From assembly GCA_900772235.1 (NCBI GenBank), contig CAAGQX010000119.1:1-5281 (forward strand): a stretch of DNA of 5,281 bases, read 5' to 3'. The notes under the pieces are model-generated. The model was given only the letters and a program-made list of their open reading frames with translations, did no database searches and had not been told where the DNA came from. Origin of the DNA: Clostridia bacterium (lineage in GTDB: Bacteria; Bacillota; Clostridia; TANB77; CAG-508). The translations under genes and the position numbers were made by a program. This document shows, piece by piece, positions 1 through 4,873 of this stretch; the first letter of the stretch is position 1; each line of letters begins with the position of its first letter.

Positions 1-54
1 AAAAGGCCTAAGTGGTGCAAGTGGAAAAAATAAAAGAAATACAACTGGCAGACC
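1..54. repeat. Terminal direct repeat, copy 1 (contig overlap)
   Basis: These 54 bases are identical to the last 54 bases of the window. The pullulanase reading frame passes through both copies in the same phase, so joining the ends gives one continuous coding sequence. An exact short overlap of this kind is what a k-mer assembler leaves on a circular path. It may reflect a physical circle, a tandem duplication, or a graph loop caused by a repeated pullulanase segment. The sequence alone cannot separate these. Confidence 0.95.
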
Positions 55-697
55 AGCCCTTTCACTGCATTATGTTGAGTGTCATGATAACTACACTTTG
101 GCAGACAAGTTGTGCTATTCAACTGTAGGTTCTTCTATTATTGGAAAAGATGACATAGTAGAATATTTTAAATCTTTCTCTGAACTTGATGAAACAAAGC
201 AGGCTCTTGTCAAAGCACAGAATAAACTTTCTGCAGCATATGTTTTCCTTGCACAGGGTACTCCGTTTATTAACGGCGGTCAGGAATTTATGCGCACAAA
301 GAAGGGTAACCCTGACAGTTATGCCGCAGATACAAAGGGTGGTTATAAATGGAGTGAGACAGAAATTCTTAATTGCAACGCCATCGACCTCACCTTTAAA
401 GAAACTTATTCTGATGTATACAACACCTATAAGGGACTTATTGCATTTAGAAAGGCAAACTCTGACGCATTCGGACACAATGGCCGAGCACGGGCAGAAA
501 AGATTTCTGCTGGTGTAACAAAATACACAACAGACGACTTCCTTGTATACTTTAACGCAACTAACGCGGATGTAGCTATAGATACAACAGATGCAGCAGA
601 CTACACAAAATCTGTAGATGTATCTTCCGGAACACCAACAGAAGCTCCTGTTCCAACAAATGTTGCTCCAAAGTCATTTGTAATTCTTAAAAAATAA
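2..697 (+). CDS. pulA: Type I pullulanase (GH13), C-terminal part, 5'-partial at the window edge
   Basis: This is the C-terminal part of a debranching enzyme that hydrolyses alpha-1,6 links in pullulan, starch and glycogen limit dextrins. The frame is open from base 2 to TAA at 695-697. Near the start the peptide YVECHDNYTLADKL carries the third GH13 catalytic residue, the transition-state-stabilising Asp of the HDN motif (D137 of the joined product). Next comes the typical pullulanase stretch AQGTPFINGGQEFMRTKKGN, then barrel helices ending near LIAFRKA. The last ~85 residues look like the C-terminal beta domain found after GH13 barrels. Across the circular junction the sequence continues from 4905-5227, giving 339 residues in all against roughly 600 or more for full pullulanases. 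The frame is intact, so truncation is recent or the real N-terminus lies elsewhere. G+C is visibly higher than in the flanking DNA, which suggests a host gene segment rather than the AT-rich island. Confidence 0.88.
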   Translation, partial: KGLSGASGKNKRNTTGRPALSLHYVECHDNYTLADKLCYSTVGSSIIGKDDIVEYFKSFSELDETKQALVKAQNKLSAAYVFLAQGTPFINGGQEFMRTKKGNPDSYAADTKGGYKWSETEILNCNAIDLTFKETYSDVYNTYKGLIAFRKANSDAFGHNGRARAEKISAGVTKYTTDDFLVYFNATNADVAIDTTDAADYTKSVDVSSGTPTEAPVPTNVAPKSFVILKK

Positions 698-703
698 TGC
701 ATG

Positions 704-731
704 ACAAAAGCAGGTTAGGACTTGCTTTTGT
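704..731 (+). terminator. Hairpin just past the pullulanase stop
   Basis: The arms at 704-715 and 720-731 pair over 12 positions (one G-T pair) around a 4-base loop, 6 bases after the stop codon. There is no U tract directly after it, so it is more likely a 3'-end-stabilising stem or the first half of a tandem terminator than a terminator on its own. Confidence 0.55.
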
Positions 732-750
732 AAAACAATTCGTATGCGTT

Positions 751-799
751 AACGCACGCCGCTGCAGATTATACTTCTGTAACGGCGTGCGTTTTTTTT
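751..799 (+). terminator. Rho-independent terminator of pullulanase
   Basis: A perfect 11-bp GC-rich stem (AACGCACGCCG at 751-761, CGGCGTGCGTT at 783-793) with a 21-base loop is followed by eight T at 792-799. It lies 54 bases after the pullulanase stop and is the clearest terminator in the window. It marks the end of the host-like segment; beyond it the composition becomes much more AT-rich. Confidence 0.93.
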
Positions 800-863
800 G
801 TGTGCTGTGTTAATTTAACAGCTATTTAATCGGCTTAAAAAAATCAAAAAACTTGAGAGTTAA

Positions 864-972
864 GAATTCAAATATTCAAATGTAGATAAAGCCCTAATTG
901 TAGAATTTGTAAAATCTTTTAGATGAAGGTATTTCAAAAATAGAAGGTTTTATTAAAAAATATTTTGATTAA
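864..972 (+). pseudogene. Possible degraded gene remnant (frameshifted C-terminus)
   Basis: One frame reads EFKYSNVDKALIVEFVKSF and then stops. The adjacent frame immediately continues DEGISKIEGFIKKYFD before TAA at 970-972. Read together they resemble a plausible charged, helical protein C-terminus broken by one frameshift. There is no start codon or ribosome binding site and no family is recognised. Short AT-rich DNA can produce this by chance, so it is only a candidate. Apart from this and an AT-rich palindrome at 808-820 (TGTTAATTTAACA), I see nothing in 800-986. Confidence 0.22.
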
Positions 973-986
973 AAAAATTGGTTAAA

Positions 987-1010
987 ATTGTTCTTTGAAA
1001 AAAAATTATA
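987..1010 (+). repeat. Repeat B, copy 1 (boxA-like)
   Basis: The sequence ATTGTTCTTTG followed by eight A and TTATA recurs at 3614-3636 with one A fewer. Both copies sit within about 12 bases of the stop codon of a leftward gene. TGTTCTTTGAAAA resembles the boxA antitermination element of rRNA leaders and spacers, but no rRNA is present, so that likeness may be coincidental. Confidence 0.6.
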
Positions 1011-1021
1011 GTTAGGAGTTA

Positions 1022-1352
1022 TTATAAACTTTGAACCATAAAAATGCAGCCTTCATCGTATTTTGGCTTTACATGGTATTGAACAAATTTTTCCTGTTTT
1101 TGAGGAAGCCGTGCAAATCCTAAAGTTTTGTAATGTTCAATAAGTTTTTCTTGTGAAATTCTGCAATCATTGTTTTGAAAGTTTCCTTAAAAGTTCCCGT
1201 TCTTTAGCGTGTTCTTTTTTAATCCATTCTTCAAATTCTTTTGCTTCCTGATCCATCTTTGTAAAATCAGGTTTTGGCATATTAAGAATATACGCAATCG
1301 GATTATCTCCATTATTCAATTCATCAAAGTATTTTTTATCGTGGTATCTCAT
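1022..1352 (-). pseudogene. Small charged protein of unknown function, split by a frameshift
   Basis: ATG at 1350-1352 is preceded by a near-perfect Shine-Dalgarno sequence (AGGAGGTG, 1357-1364) with 4-base spacing, so translation is well supported. The first frame gives 61 residues rich in Lys and Glu (MRYHDKKYFDELNNGDNPIA at the start, an acidic-basic helix after about residue 30) and stops at TGA 1167-1169. Just before that stop, at a run of four A on the coding strand (1173-1176), the neighbouring frame opens. It continues without a stop for about 50 codons to TAA at 1022-1024 (NNDCRISQEKLIEHYKTLGF and onward, ending CIFMVQSL). Removing one A would give a single protein of about 108 residues. 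I recognise no domain. It could be a true pseudogene, an assembly error, a programmed shift, or a complete 61-residue protein. Repeat B follows the end of the second frame. Confidence 0.55.
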
Positions 1353-1356
1353 ATAA

Positions 1357-1364
1357 CACCTCCT
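1357..1364 (-). promoter_or_regulatory. Strong ribosome binding site of the small gene
   Basis: On the minus strand AGGAGGTG lies 4 bases before the ATG at 1352. It is the strongest Shine-Dalgarno sequence in the window and fixes the start of the small gene. Confidence 0.85.
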
Positions 1365-1373
1365 AACATAAAT

Positions 1374-1399
1374 ATTATACAGATAATCACAAATGTCAA
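1374..1399 (-). promoter_or_regulatory. Sigma70-type promoter of the small gene
   Basis: On the minus strand TTGACA (1394-1399) and TATAAT (1374-1379, preceded by TG) both match consensus. The spacer is only 14 bp, shorter than the usual 16-18. The -35 box is the end of repeat A copy 1. Confidence 0.55.
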
Positions 1400-1460
1400 G
1401 ATTTTTTCTTTTTATGTCTTTTTTCTTTTTAATCTATAGCATTCCCAAAAAATGCTGGAA
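1394..1460. repeat. Repeat A, copy 1
   Basis: Starts TGTCAAGATTT, continues through T-rich DNA to TTCTTTTTAATC (1423-1434), and ends with a small hairpin (AGCATT 1438-1443, AATGCT 1451-1456). The same order of blocks recurs at 3529-3584 and 4868-4913. Its left end supplies the -35 box of the small leftward gene. Its right end runs directly into an apparent gene remnant. Confidence 0.6.
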
Positions 1461-1516
1461 GTGGTGTTCCAAAAATAGTGGATGCCTTGAAAACGCATGC
1501 ATTATGTAAATTGTAA
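1433..1516 (+). pseudogene. Possible C-terminal remnant of an AlbA_2/COG2865-type regulator
   Basis: The frame reads FPKNAGSGVPKIVDALKTHA and then LCKL before TAA at 1514-1516. The pattern N-A-G-S-G-(I/V)-P-K-(I/M) resembles the C-terminal glycine motif of COG2865 proteins (AlbA_2 DNA-binding domain with an ATPase-like C-terminus). Only 27 codons are open, a stop lies immediately upstream at 1430-1432, and there is no start signal. It would be a fragment joined directly to repeat A. The match is from memory of the motif and is weak. Confidence 0.3.
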
Positions 1517-1537
1517 TTACATTTATCTTTTACATAA
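1502..1537. repeat. Inverted repeat with TATGTAA half-sites
   Basis: TTATGTAAA (1502-1510) and TTTACATAA (1529-1537) are perfect complements with an 18-base interval that itself holds the palindrome TGTAATTACA (1512-1521). The TATGTAA/TTACATA half-sites match those in the operator-like repeat of ATPase 2 at 4821-4868, with similar spacing (20 versus 22 bases). No promoter or gene is evident beside it. Confidence 0.45.
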
Positions 1538-1602
1538 ATACTTTTATCCAAAAGATATCTGCAAATATATATCGTACTATTGATAAAATAATGAAAATGA
1601 TA

Positions 1603-1651
1603 CCCAGTGATTTATATACATCAAATACAAGTATATTCAAGTTATAAGCCG
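1603..1651. repeat. Repeat R, copy 1 (49-bp direct repeat)
   Basis: Matches 3365-3413 at 48 of 49 positions in the same orientation, the difference being T1643 versus C3405. The two copies bracket the ATPase 1 gene. Read on the minus strand both copies encode NLNILVFDVYKSLG or its D variant, and both contain a promoter-like TTGAAT, 16 bp, TATATA. In both, the right end turns abruptly into GC-richer DNA that differs between the copies. Confidence 0.85.
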
Positions 1652-1723
1652 CCACAAAAACGGTTTCCGCAGCTCCTGTTTCACGGTTTCCATGTTCCCG
1701 GAACTGCGGTTTATTTTTGTCGG
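1649..1723. repeat. GC-rich quasi-palindrome next to repeat R
   Basis: The inner arms CCGCAGCTCC (1667-1676) and GGAACTGCGG (1700-1709) pair at 9 of 10 positions around a 23-base loop. The outer arms 1649-1660 and 1714-1723 pair over 10 positions with a two-base bulge (1652-1653). The inner and outer stems are separated by unpaired bases (1661-1666 and 1710-1713). The bulged two-part stem resembles a folded integron attC site, but the usual GTTRRRY/RYYYAAC ends are not visible. It could equally be a repeat remnant or an RNA hairpin. From 1724 to 1816 I see only AT-rich DNA. Confidence 0.5.
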
Positions 1724-1816
1724 AATATTCAATATTTTTCACAAAGATAATAAATATTCATTTTTTAAGAAATTAAAAAATGATATTATTGATTCAGAAG
1801 TTTTTTGAATAAAACC

Positions 1817-1885
1817 TGCTGATTTTACCAACAGAAATCTGCCAAATTCACCAATAAAAGATTGCCAAATTAACCAACAAAGTTT
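1817..1885. repeat. Three 23-bp-phased direct repeats upstream of ATPase 1
   Basis: Units start at 1817, 1840 and 1863, exactly 23 bp apart: TGCTGATTTTACCAACAGA, TGCCAAATTCACCAATAAA, TGCCAAATTAACCAACAAA. Each contains CCAA or a variant followed by ACCAA nine bases on. A period near two helical turns puts all units on one face of the DNA, as expected for cooperative protein binding. The third unit overlaps the -35 box and spacer of the ATPase 1 promoter, which favours an operator or activator site. Iteron function is possible but no Rep protein is seen. A fourth copy lies at 3191-3209. Confidence 0.8.
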
Positions 1886-1890
1886 ATAAT
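1862..1890 (+). promoter_or_regulatory. Promoter of ATPase 1, predicted leaderless
   Basis: TTGCCA (1862-1867, five of six matches to TTGACA), a 17-bp spacer and a perfect TATAAT (1885-1890). The ATG begins seven bases after the -10 box, so transcription should start at or within a base or two of the start codon. No Shine-Dalgarno sequence precedes it, consistent with a leaderless mRNA. Confidence 0.7.
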
Positions 1891-1896
1891 ATTTTT

Positions 1897-3171
1897 ATGA
1901 AAAAATATAGAAAAAGAATTTATGATACGCTTTTAGATTATAGATTAGAAGAAACAGGTGCTGTTGTTATTGAAGGACTAAAGTGGTGTGGAAAAACTAC
2001 AACTGCAGAGCAAAAAGCTAAAAGCATTTTATATATGAATGATCCAGATTCTATTCAGCAAAATTTGGAACTTGCAAAAATTCAATCAAAACTGTTACTT
2101 CAAGGAGAAAATCCTCGTCTTATTGATGAATGGCAATTAGCTCCGAATCTTTGGGATTCTATTAGATTTGAAGTTGATCATAGAAAAAAGGAAGGACAAT
2201 TTATTTTAACAGGTTCTGCGATTCCAAATGATAGTGATAAAAAAAGGCATACAGGAACAGGACGATTTTCTTGGATTATGATGAGACCTATGAGTCTTTG
2301 GGAATCAGAAGATTCTAATGGTCAAGTAAGTTTAACTGAATTATTTGAAGGCAAAACTGATATTTCAGGAATCAATAATAAAAAATTAGAAGATATTGCT
2401 TTTTTTGTTTGTCGTGGTGGTTGGCCAGCTTCAATTGATAAAAAAGAAAGAGCCAGTTTACATTTAGCTTTTGATTATTATGATGCTGTTGTAAAAGAAG
2501 ATATTTCTAGAGTAGATAATGTTGAACGAGATAGTGAGCGAGCAAAACTTTTAATGCGTTCTTATGCTCGTAATCAAGGAACTCAAGCCAGCATTGCTTC
2601 CATAACACAAGATATTAGTGCAAATGATGACAGTAATCTTTCAGAAAATACGACTTTGTCGTATATAAAAGCATTAAAAAAAATTTTTGTAATAGAAGAT
2701 ATGAGTGCTTGGAATCCAAATCTAAGAAGTAAAAGTGCAATTAGAACAAGCAATACAAGATATTTTGTTGATCCTTCTATTGCTGTTGCAAGCTTAGGCT
2801 TAGGTCCAAAAGATTTAATACAAGATTTAAATACATTTGGTCTTTTATTTGAAACTATGTGCATAAGAGATTTAAGAGTTTATGCAGATTCTTTGGAAGG
2901 AACAGTTTATCATTTTAGAGATAAGACTGGACTAGAATGTGATGCTGTTATTCATTTACGAAATGGTTCTTATGGATTAATAGAAATTAAGTTAGGTGGA
3001 GAACATTTAATTTCTGAAGGAATAAAAACACTAAAATCTCTTTCTCAAAAAATTGACACAACAAAAATGAAAGAACCTTCATTTTTAATGGTTCTTACGG
3101 CTGTTGGAGATTATGCGTATAAAAGAGAAGATGGAATTTTAGTTGTTCCGATTTGTTGTCTAAAAAATTAA
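1897..3171 (+). CDS. ATPase 1: AAA_14/DUF4143 family ATP-binding protein (COG1373)
   Basis: A complete 424-residue protein with the standard layout and length of its family. The N-terminal AAA+ ATPase domain shows Walker A GLKWCGKTT (G27, G32, K33, T34), Walker B RLIDE (D77, E78), sensor-like FILTGSA (102-108) and a probable arginine finger in GTGRF (R123). A middle helical part contains RSYARNQGTQAS. The C-terminal DUF4143 part has LECDAV (D349) and LIEIK (E363, K365), the D...ExK arrangement of the PD-(D/E)XK nuclease-like fold. The protein looks cytosolic, with no signal peptide or membrane segment. The cellular role of this family is not established; it is common and often multicopy in anaerobes. 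The ATG at 1897 is supported by the promoter directly upstream. The gene stands alone, without a co-directional partner, between the two R repeats. Confidence 0.92.
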   Translation: MKKYRKRIYDTLLDYRLEETGAVVIEGLKWCGKTTTAEQKAKSILYMNDPDSIQQNLELAKIQSKLLLQGENPRLIDEWQLAPNLWDSIRFEVDHRKKEGQFILTGSAIPNDSDKKRHTGTGRFSWIMMRPMSLWESEDSNGQVSLTELFEGKTDISGINNKKLEDIAFFVCRGGWPASIDKKERASLHLAFDYYDAVVKEDISRVDNVERDSERAKLLMRSYARNQGTQASIASITQDISANDDSNLSENTTLSYIKALKKIFVIEDMSAWNPNLRSKSAIRTSNTRYFVDPSIAVASLGLGPKDLIQDLNTFGLLFETMCIRDLRVYADSLEGTVYHFRDKTGLECDAVIHLRNGSYGLIEIKLGGEHLISEGIKTLKSLSQKIDTTKMKEPSFLMVLTAVGDYAYKREDGILVVPICCLKN

Positions 3172-3190
3172 TTTTTTTGTAAATTATTTT

Positions 3191-3209
3191 TGCCAAGTTT
3201 ACCAACAAA
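3191..3209. repeat. Fourth copy of the ATPase 1 repeat, downstream of the gene
   Basis: TGCCAAGTTTACCAACAAA matches the units at 1817-1881 in sequence and orientation and lies 19 bases after the ATPase 1 stop. With TTGCCA at its left end and TAAAAA 17 bp on, it looks like a weaker version of the upstream promoter. The same motif on both sides suggests either the trace of a duplication or a boundary sequence that travels with the gene. From 3210 to 3364 I see no gene. Confidence 0.65.
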
Positions 3210-3364
3210 ATATAAAAATCTCATTTAAAAAACTGTGTAGCAATTTTGAATCAGTGTGACAAAAAAACGAAACTCATATTGCTTTTCATTATCAATACCA
3301 GTCTTTAATGGAGCATTCAAATTTAAATACAAACGTCGAGTAAAAAATATGTTTTTTTGTTTTT

Positions 3365-3413
3365 CCCAGTGATTTATATACATCAAATACAAGTATATTC
3401 AAGTCATAAGCCG
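3365..3413. repeat. Repeat R, copy 2 (49-bp direct repeat)
   Basis: Second copy of the repeat at 1603-1651 (48 of 49 identical, same orientation), 194 bases after the ATPase 1 stop. It is followed by different GC-richer DNA from 3414 on. Confidence 0.85.
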
Positions 3414-3528
3414 ACTGGAAAAAAGCGGGAAAATGGTTAGAGGATAGGCACACCAGAGAAGCGGCCAGAACATAACCACAAAAATGATGGAACAAGCAGC
3501 AGAAGTCACAACTGCCAGAAAACCTGAC
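3414..3528. other. GC-richer block between repeat R and repeat A, coding potential unclear
   Basis: About 115 bases clearly richer in G+C than the surrounding DNA. Several frames look protein-like. On the plus strand there is ADWKKAGKWLEDRHTREAAR ending at a TAA. On the minus strand an open frame (SGSCDFCCLFHHFCGYVLAA and onward) runs into the NLNILVFDVYKSLG-type sequence of repeat R and stops at about 3292. No frame has a good ribosome binding site, and the minus-strand frame would have to start with TTG inside repeat A. I treat the block as part of a repeat element or a foreign insert, not as a gene. Confidence 0.4.
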
Positions 3529-3584
3529 TGTCAAGATTTCTTCTTTTTCTTTTTAATCTTTTGCATTTATAAAAAGTGCTGTAA
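3529..3584. repeat. Repeat A, copy 2
   Basis: TGTCAAGATTT, T-rich DNA, TTCTTTTTAATC (3547-3558), then a hairpin-like end (GCATTT, then AAGTGC, with one G-T pair). Repeat B copy 2 follows 29 bases later, so here the two repeats lie almost side by side with no gene between them. Confidence 0.6.
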
Positions 3585-3613
3585 ATTAAACGGAAAAATG
3601 TGTTTTCTGTTTT

Positions 3614-3636
3614 ATTGTTCTTTGAAAAAAATTATA
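3614..3636 (+). repeat. Repeat B, copy 2 (boxA-like)
   Basis: Same sequence as 987-1010 apart from one A fewer in the homopolymer. It lies five bases beyond the stop codon of ATPase 2, as copy 1 lies just beyond the end of the small leftward gene. No convincing intrinsic terminator is seen for ATPase 2. Confidence 0.6.
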
Positions 3637-3641
3637 AAATT

Positions 3642-4808
3642 TTACCAATCTTTCCAAGAAATGTAGCCTCCGTGAGTGGGTGTTGCAGGAAAAGTTTGTT
3701 CTCCACTGTAAAGGACATTTATATTTTGTTTTGATATTTTAAATAAATCTGAAATTTTATTTAAAGAATTAAAGAATTTTTCATTTATTGTGCTTGATGA
3801 TTTTATTTCAAATAATTTTATAGTATTAAATTCTTCTATCAATAGGTCTATTTCCAATCCGTTTGAATCTCTCCAGAAATATGCGTTTGGATTTTTTCCT
3901 TTGAAAAAACATTCTTTAATATAATTGCTGATTATCATATTTTCAAAAATTCCTCCACGTAAATAATGCGTTTGGATTTGTTGAAAATTTTCCATTCCAA
4001 GTAATGAACATACTAATCCTGAATCAAAGAAATATAGTTTTGGAGATTTTATCAAGCGTTTTCCAAAATTTTTATAATAAGGTTTTAGTAAAAAAATTAT
4101 CCCACTTGTTTCAAGAATTGAAAGCCATGATTTTACAGTTAAAACAGAAATTCCAGTTTCATTTGCAAGTTCTGTTGTGTTTAAGATTTGACCAGTTCTT
4201 CCGGCACATAAACATATGAATTTGTGAAAAACTGATAAATCTGAAATATTTTTTAATTCACGAACATCTCTTTCAATATAAGTCTTTATGTAAGAACGAT
4301 AAAAATCGTGTGGAGAAGGATTTTGATTATAAATTCTTGGGTAAAAACCTGTCCAAAGACATTCGTCAATATTTTCTTTGAGTAAAGAAGCATTTTTAAG
4401 TTCACTTATTGAAAAAGTTGACAGATTTAAAATTGCACATCGACCTGCAAGACTTTGAGAAATTGAATTCATCAGTAAAAAATTTTGAGAACCGGAAAGA
4501 ATGTAAATTTCTGTTTTGTCTAATTCATCAATATGACTTTGAATGTAAGAAAATAAATCTGGAACGCGTTGAACTTCATCAAAAATTGTTTTTTCTGGAT
4601 AAAGACTTAAAAAATATCGAGGATCATTTGTTGCAATTTGTCGAAAATCTAAATCTTCTAAAGAAACGTATTTCCAATCAGGAAAAAGTTTTTTAAGTAA
4701 TGTTGATTTTCCACATTGTCTGCAACCTGTTAGAGTAACAATAGGGAAAGTTTTTATTAAGTTTAAGAGTTTTTCTTCTATTTTTCTTTCAATAAATTTA
4801 TTTTCCAT
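3642..4808 (-). CDS. ATPase 2: AAA_14/DUF4143 family ATP-binding protein (COG1373)
   Basis: A complete 388-residue protein, a different subfamily from ATPase 1. The AAA+ domain shows Walker A GCRQCGKST (G28, G33, K34, S35), Walker B IFDE (D77, E78), sensor-like ILSGSQ (103-108) and LAGR (R123) as the likely arginine finger. The sequence TTELANETGISVLTVKSWLS in the middle looks like a winged-helix or helix-turn-helix segment, a usual part of DUF4143. The C-terminal part has GLEIDLL (D321) and LFEIK (E334, K336), a D...ExK nuclease-like pattern. No signal peptide or membrane span is seen. I chose ATG at 4806-4808 over the TTG six bases upstream because AAAGG lies six bases before the ATG and would abut the TTG. 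Function in the cell is not established. It is convergent with ATPase 1 and its upstream end abuts the truncated pullulanase. Confidence 0.92.
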   Translation of the reverse strand: MENKFIERKIEEKLLNLIKTFPIVTLTGCRQCGKSTLLKKLFPDWKYVSLEDLDFRQIATNDPRYFLSLYPEKTIFDEVQRVPDLFSYIQSHIDELDKTEIYILSGSQNFLLMNSISQSLAGRCAILNLSTFSISELKNASLLKENIDECLWTGFYPRIYNQNPSPHDFYRSYIKTYIERDVRELKNISDLSVFHKFICLCAGRTGQILNTTELANETGISVLTVKSWLSILETSGIIFLLKPYYKNFGKRLIKSPKLYFFDSGLVCSLLGMENFQQIQTHYLRGGIFENMIISNYIKECFFKGKNPNAYFWRDSNGLEIDLLIEEFNTIKLFEIKSSSTINEKFFNSLNKISDLFKISKQNINVLYSGEQTFPATPTHGGYISWKDW

Positions 4809-4814
4809 ATTCAA

Positions 4815-4819
4815 CCTTT
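4815..4819 (-). promoter_or_regulatory. Ribosome binding site that decides the ATPase 2 start
   Basis: AAAGG on the minus strand, six bases before the ATG at 4808. A start at the in-frame TTG (4812-4814) would leave no spacing. Confidence 0.6.
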
Positions 4820-4820
4820 A

Positions 4821-4868
4821 AAAAAGTATGTAAAACCTATAATTGATTATATAAATTACATACTTTTT
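4821..4868. promoter_or_regulatory. Operator-like inverted repeat around the ATPase 2 promoter
   Basis: AAAAAGTATGTAA (4821-4833) and TTACATACTTTTT (4856-4868) are perfect 13-bp complements with a 22-bp interval. One arm fills most of the space between the -35 and -10 boxes; the other lies just downstream of the predicted transcription start. A protein binding both arms would block initiation, so this is a candidate operator. The same TATGTAA half-sites occur at 1502-1537. Confidence 0.6.
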
Positions 4869-4873
4869 GTCAA
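4846..4873 (-). promoter_or_regulatory. Sigma70-type promoter of ATPase 2
   Basis: On the minus strand TTGACA (4868-4873), a 16-bp spacer and TATAAT (4846-4851), both hexamers matching consensus. The predicted start leaves a short leader of about 30 bases before the ATG at 4808. The -35 box is the end of repeat A copy 3. Confidence 0.8.

Noticed and set aside
1530..1742. Minus-strand open frame of 70 codons over R copy 1 and the quasi-palindrome
   Set aside because: No ribosome binding site, sequence dominated by the repeat and its palindrome. The shared peptide with 3292-3534 is explained by the DNA repeat.
2583..2864. Minus-strand open frame inside ATPase 1
   Set aside because: Antisense shadow of a well-supported coding sequence.
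3162..3177. Perfect A/T palindrome at the ATPase 1 stop codon as a terminator
   Set aside because: The stem would be made only of A-T pairs with no loop of useful size. It may reflect A/T richness and is too weak to call.
1817..3209. CRISPR array from the TGCCAA repeats
   Set aside because: The units are only ~19 bp, degenerate and spaced without unique spacers, and overlap a promoter; no cas genes are present.
3292..3534. Minus-strand open frame of 80 codons over R copy 2
   Set aside because: It needs a TTG start that is really the -35-like end of repeat A, and has no Shine-Dalgarno sequence. Cysteine-rich composition and overlap with a repeat make it unlikely to be a gene, although it could be a relic.
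3540..3580. dif/Xer-type site at the end of repeat A copy 2
   Set aside because: Only the right half end loosely resembles dif (TGTAAAT versus TGTTAAAT). The left half does not match well enough.
4409..4696. Plus-strand open frame of 95 codons inside ATPase 2
   Set aside because: Antisense shadow of ATPase 2, without start signals of its own.
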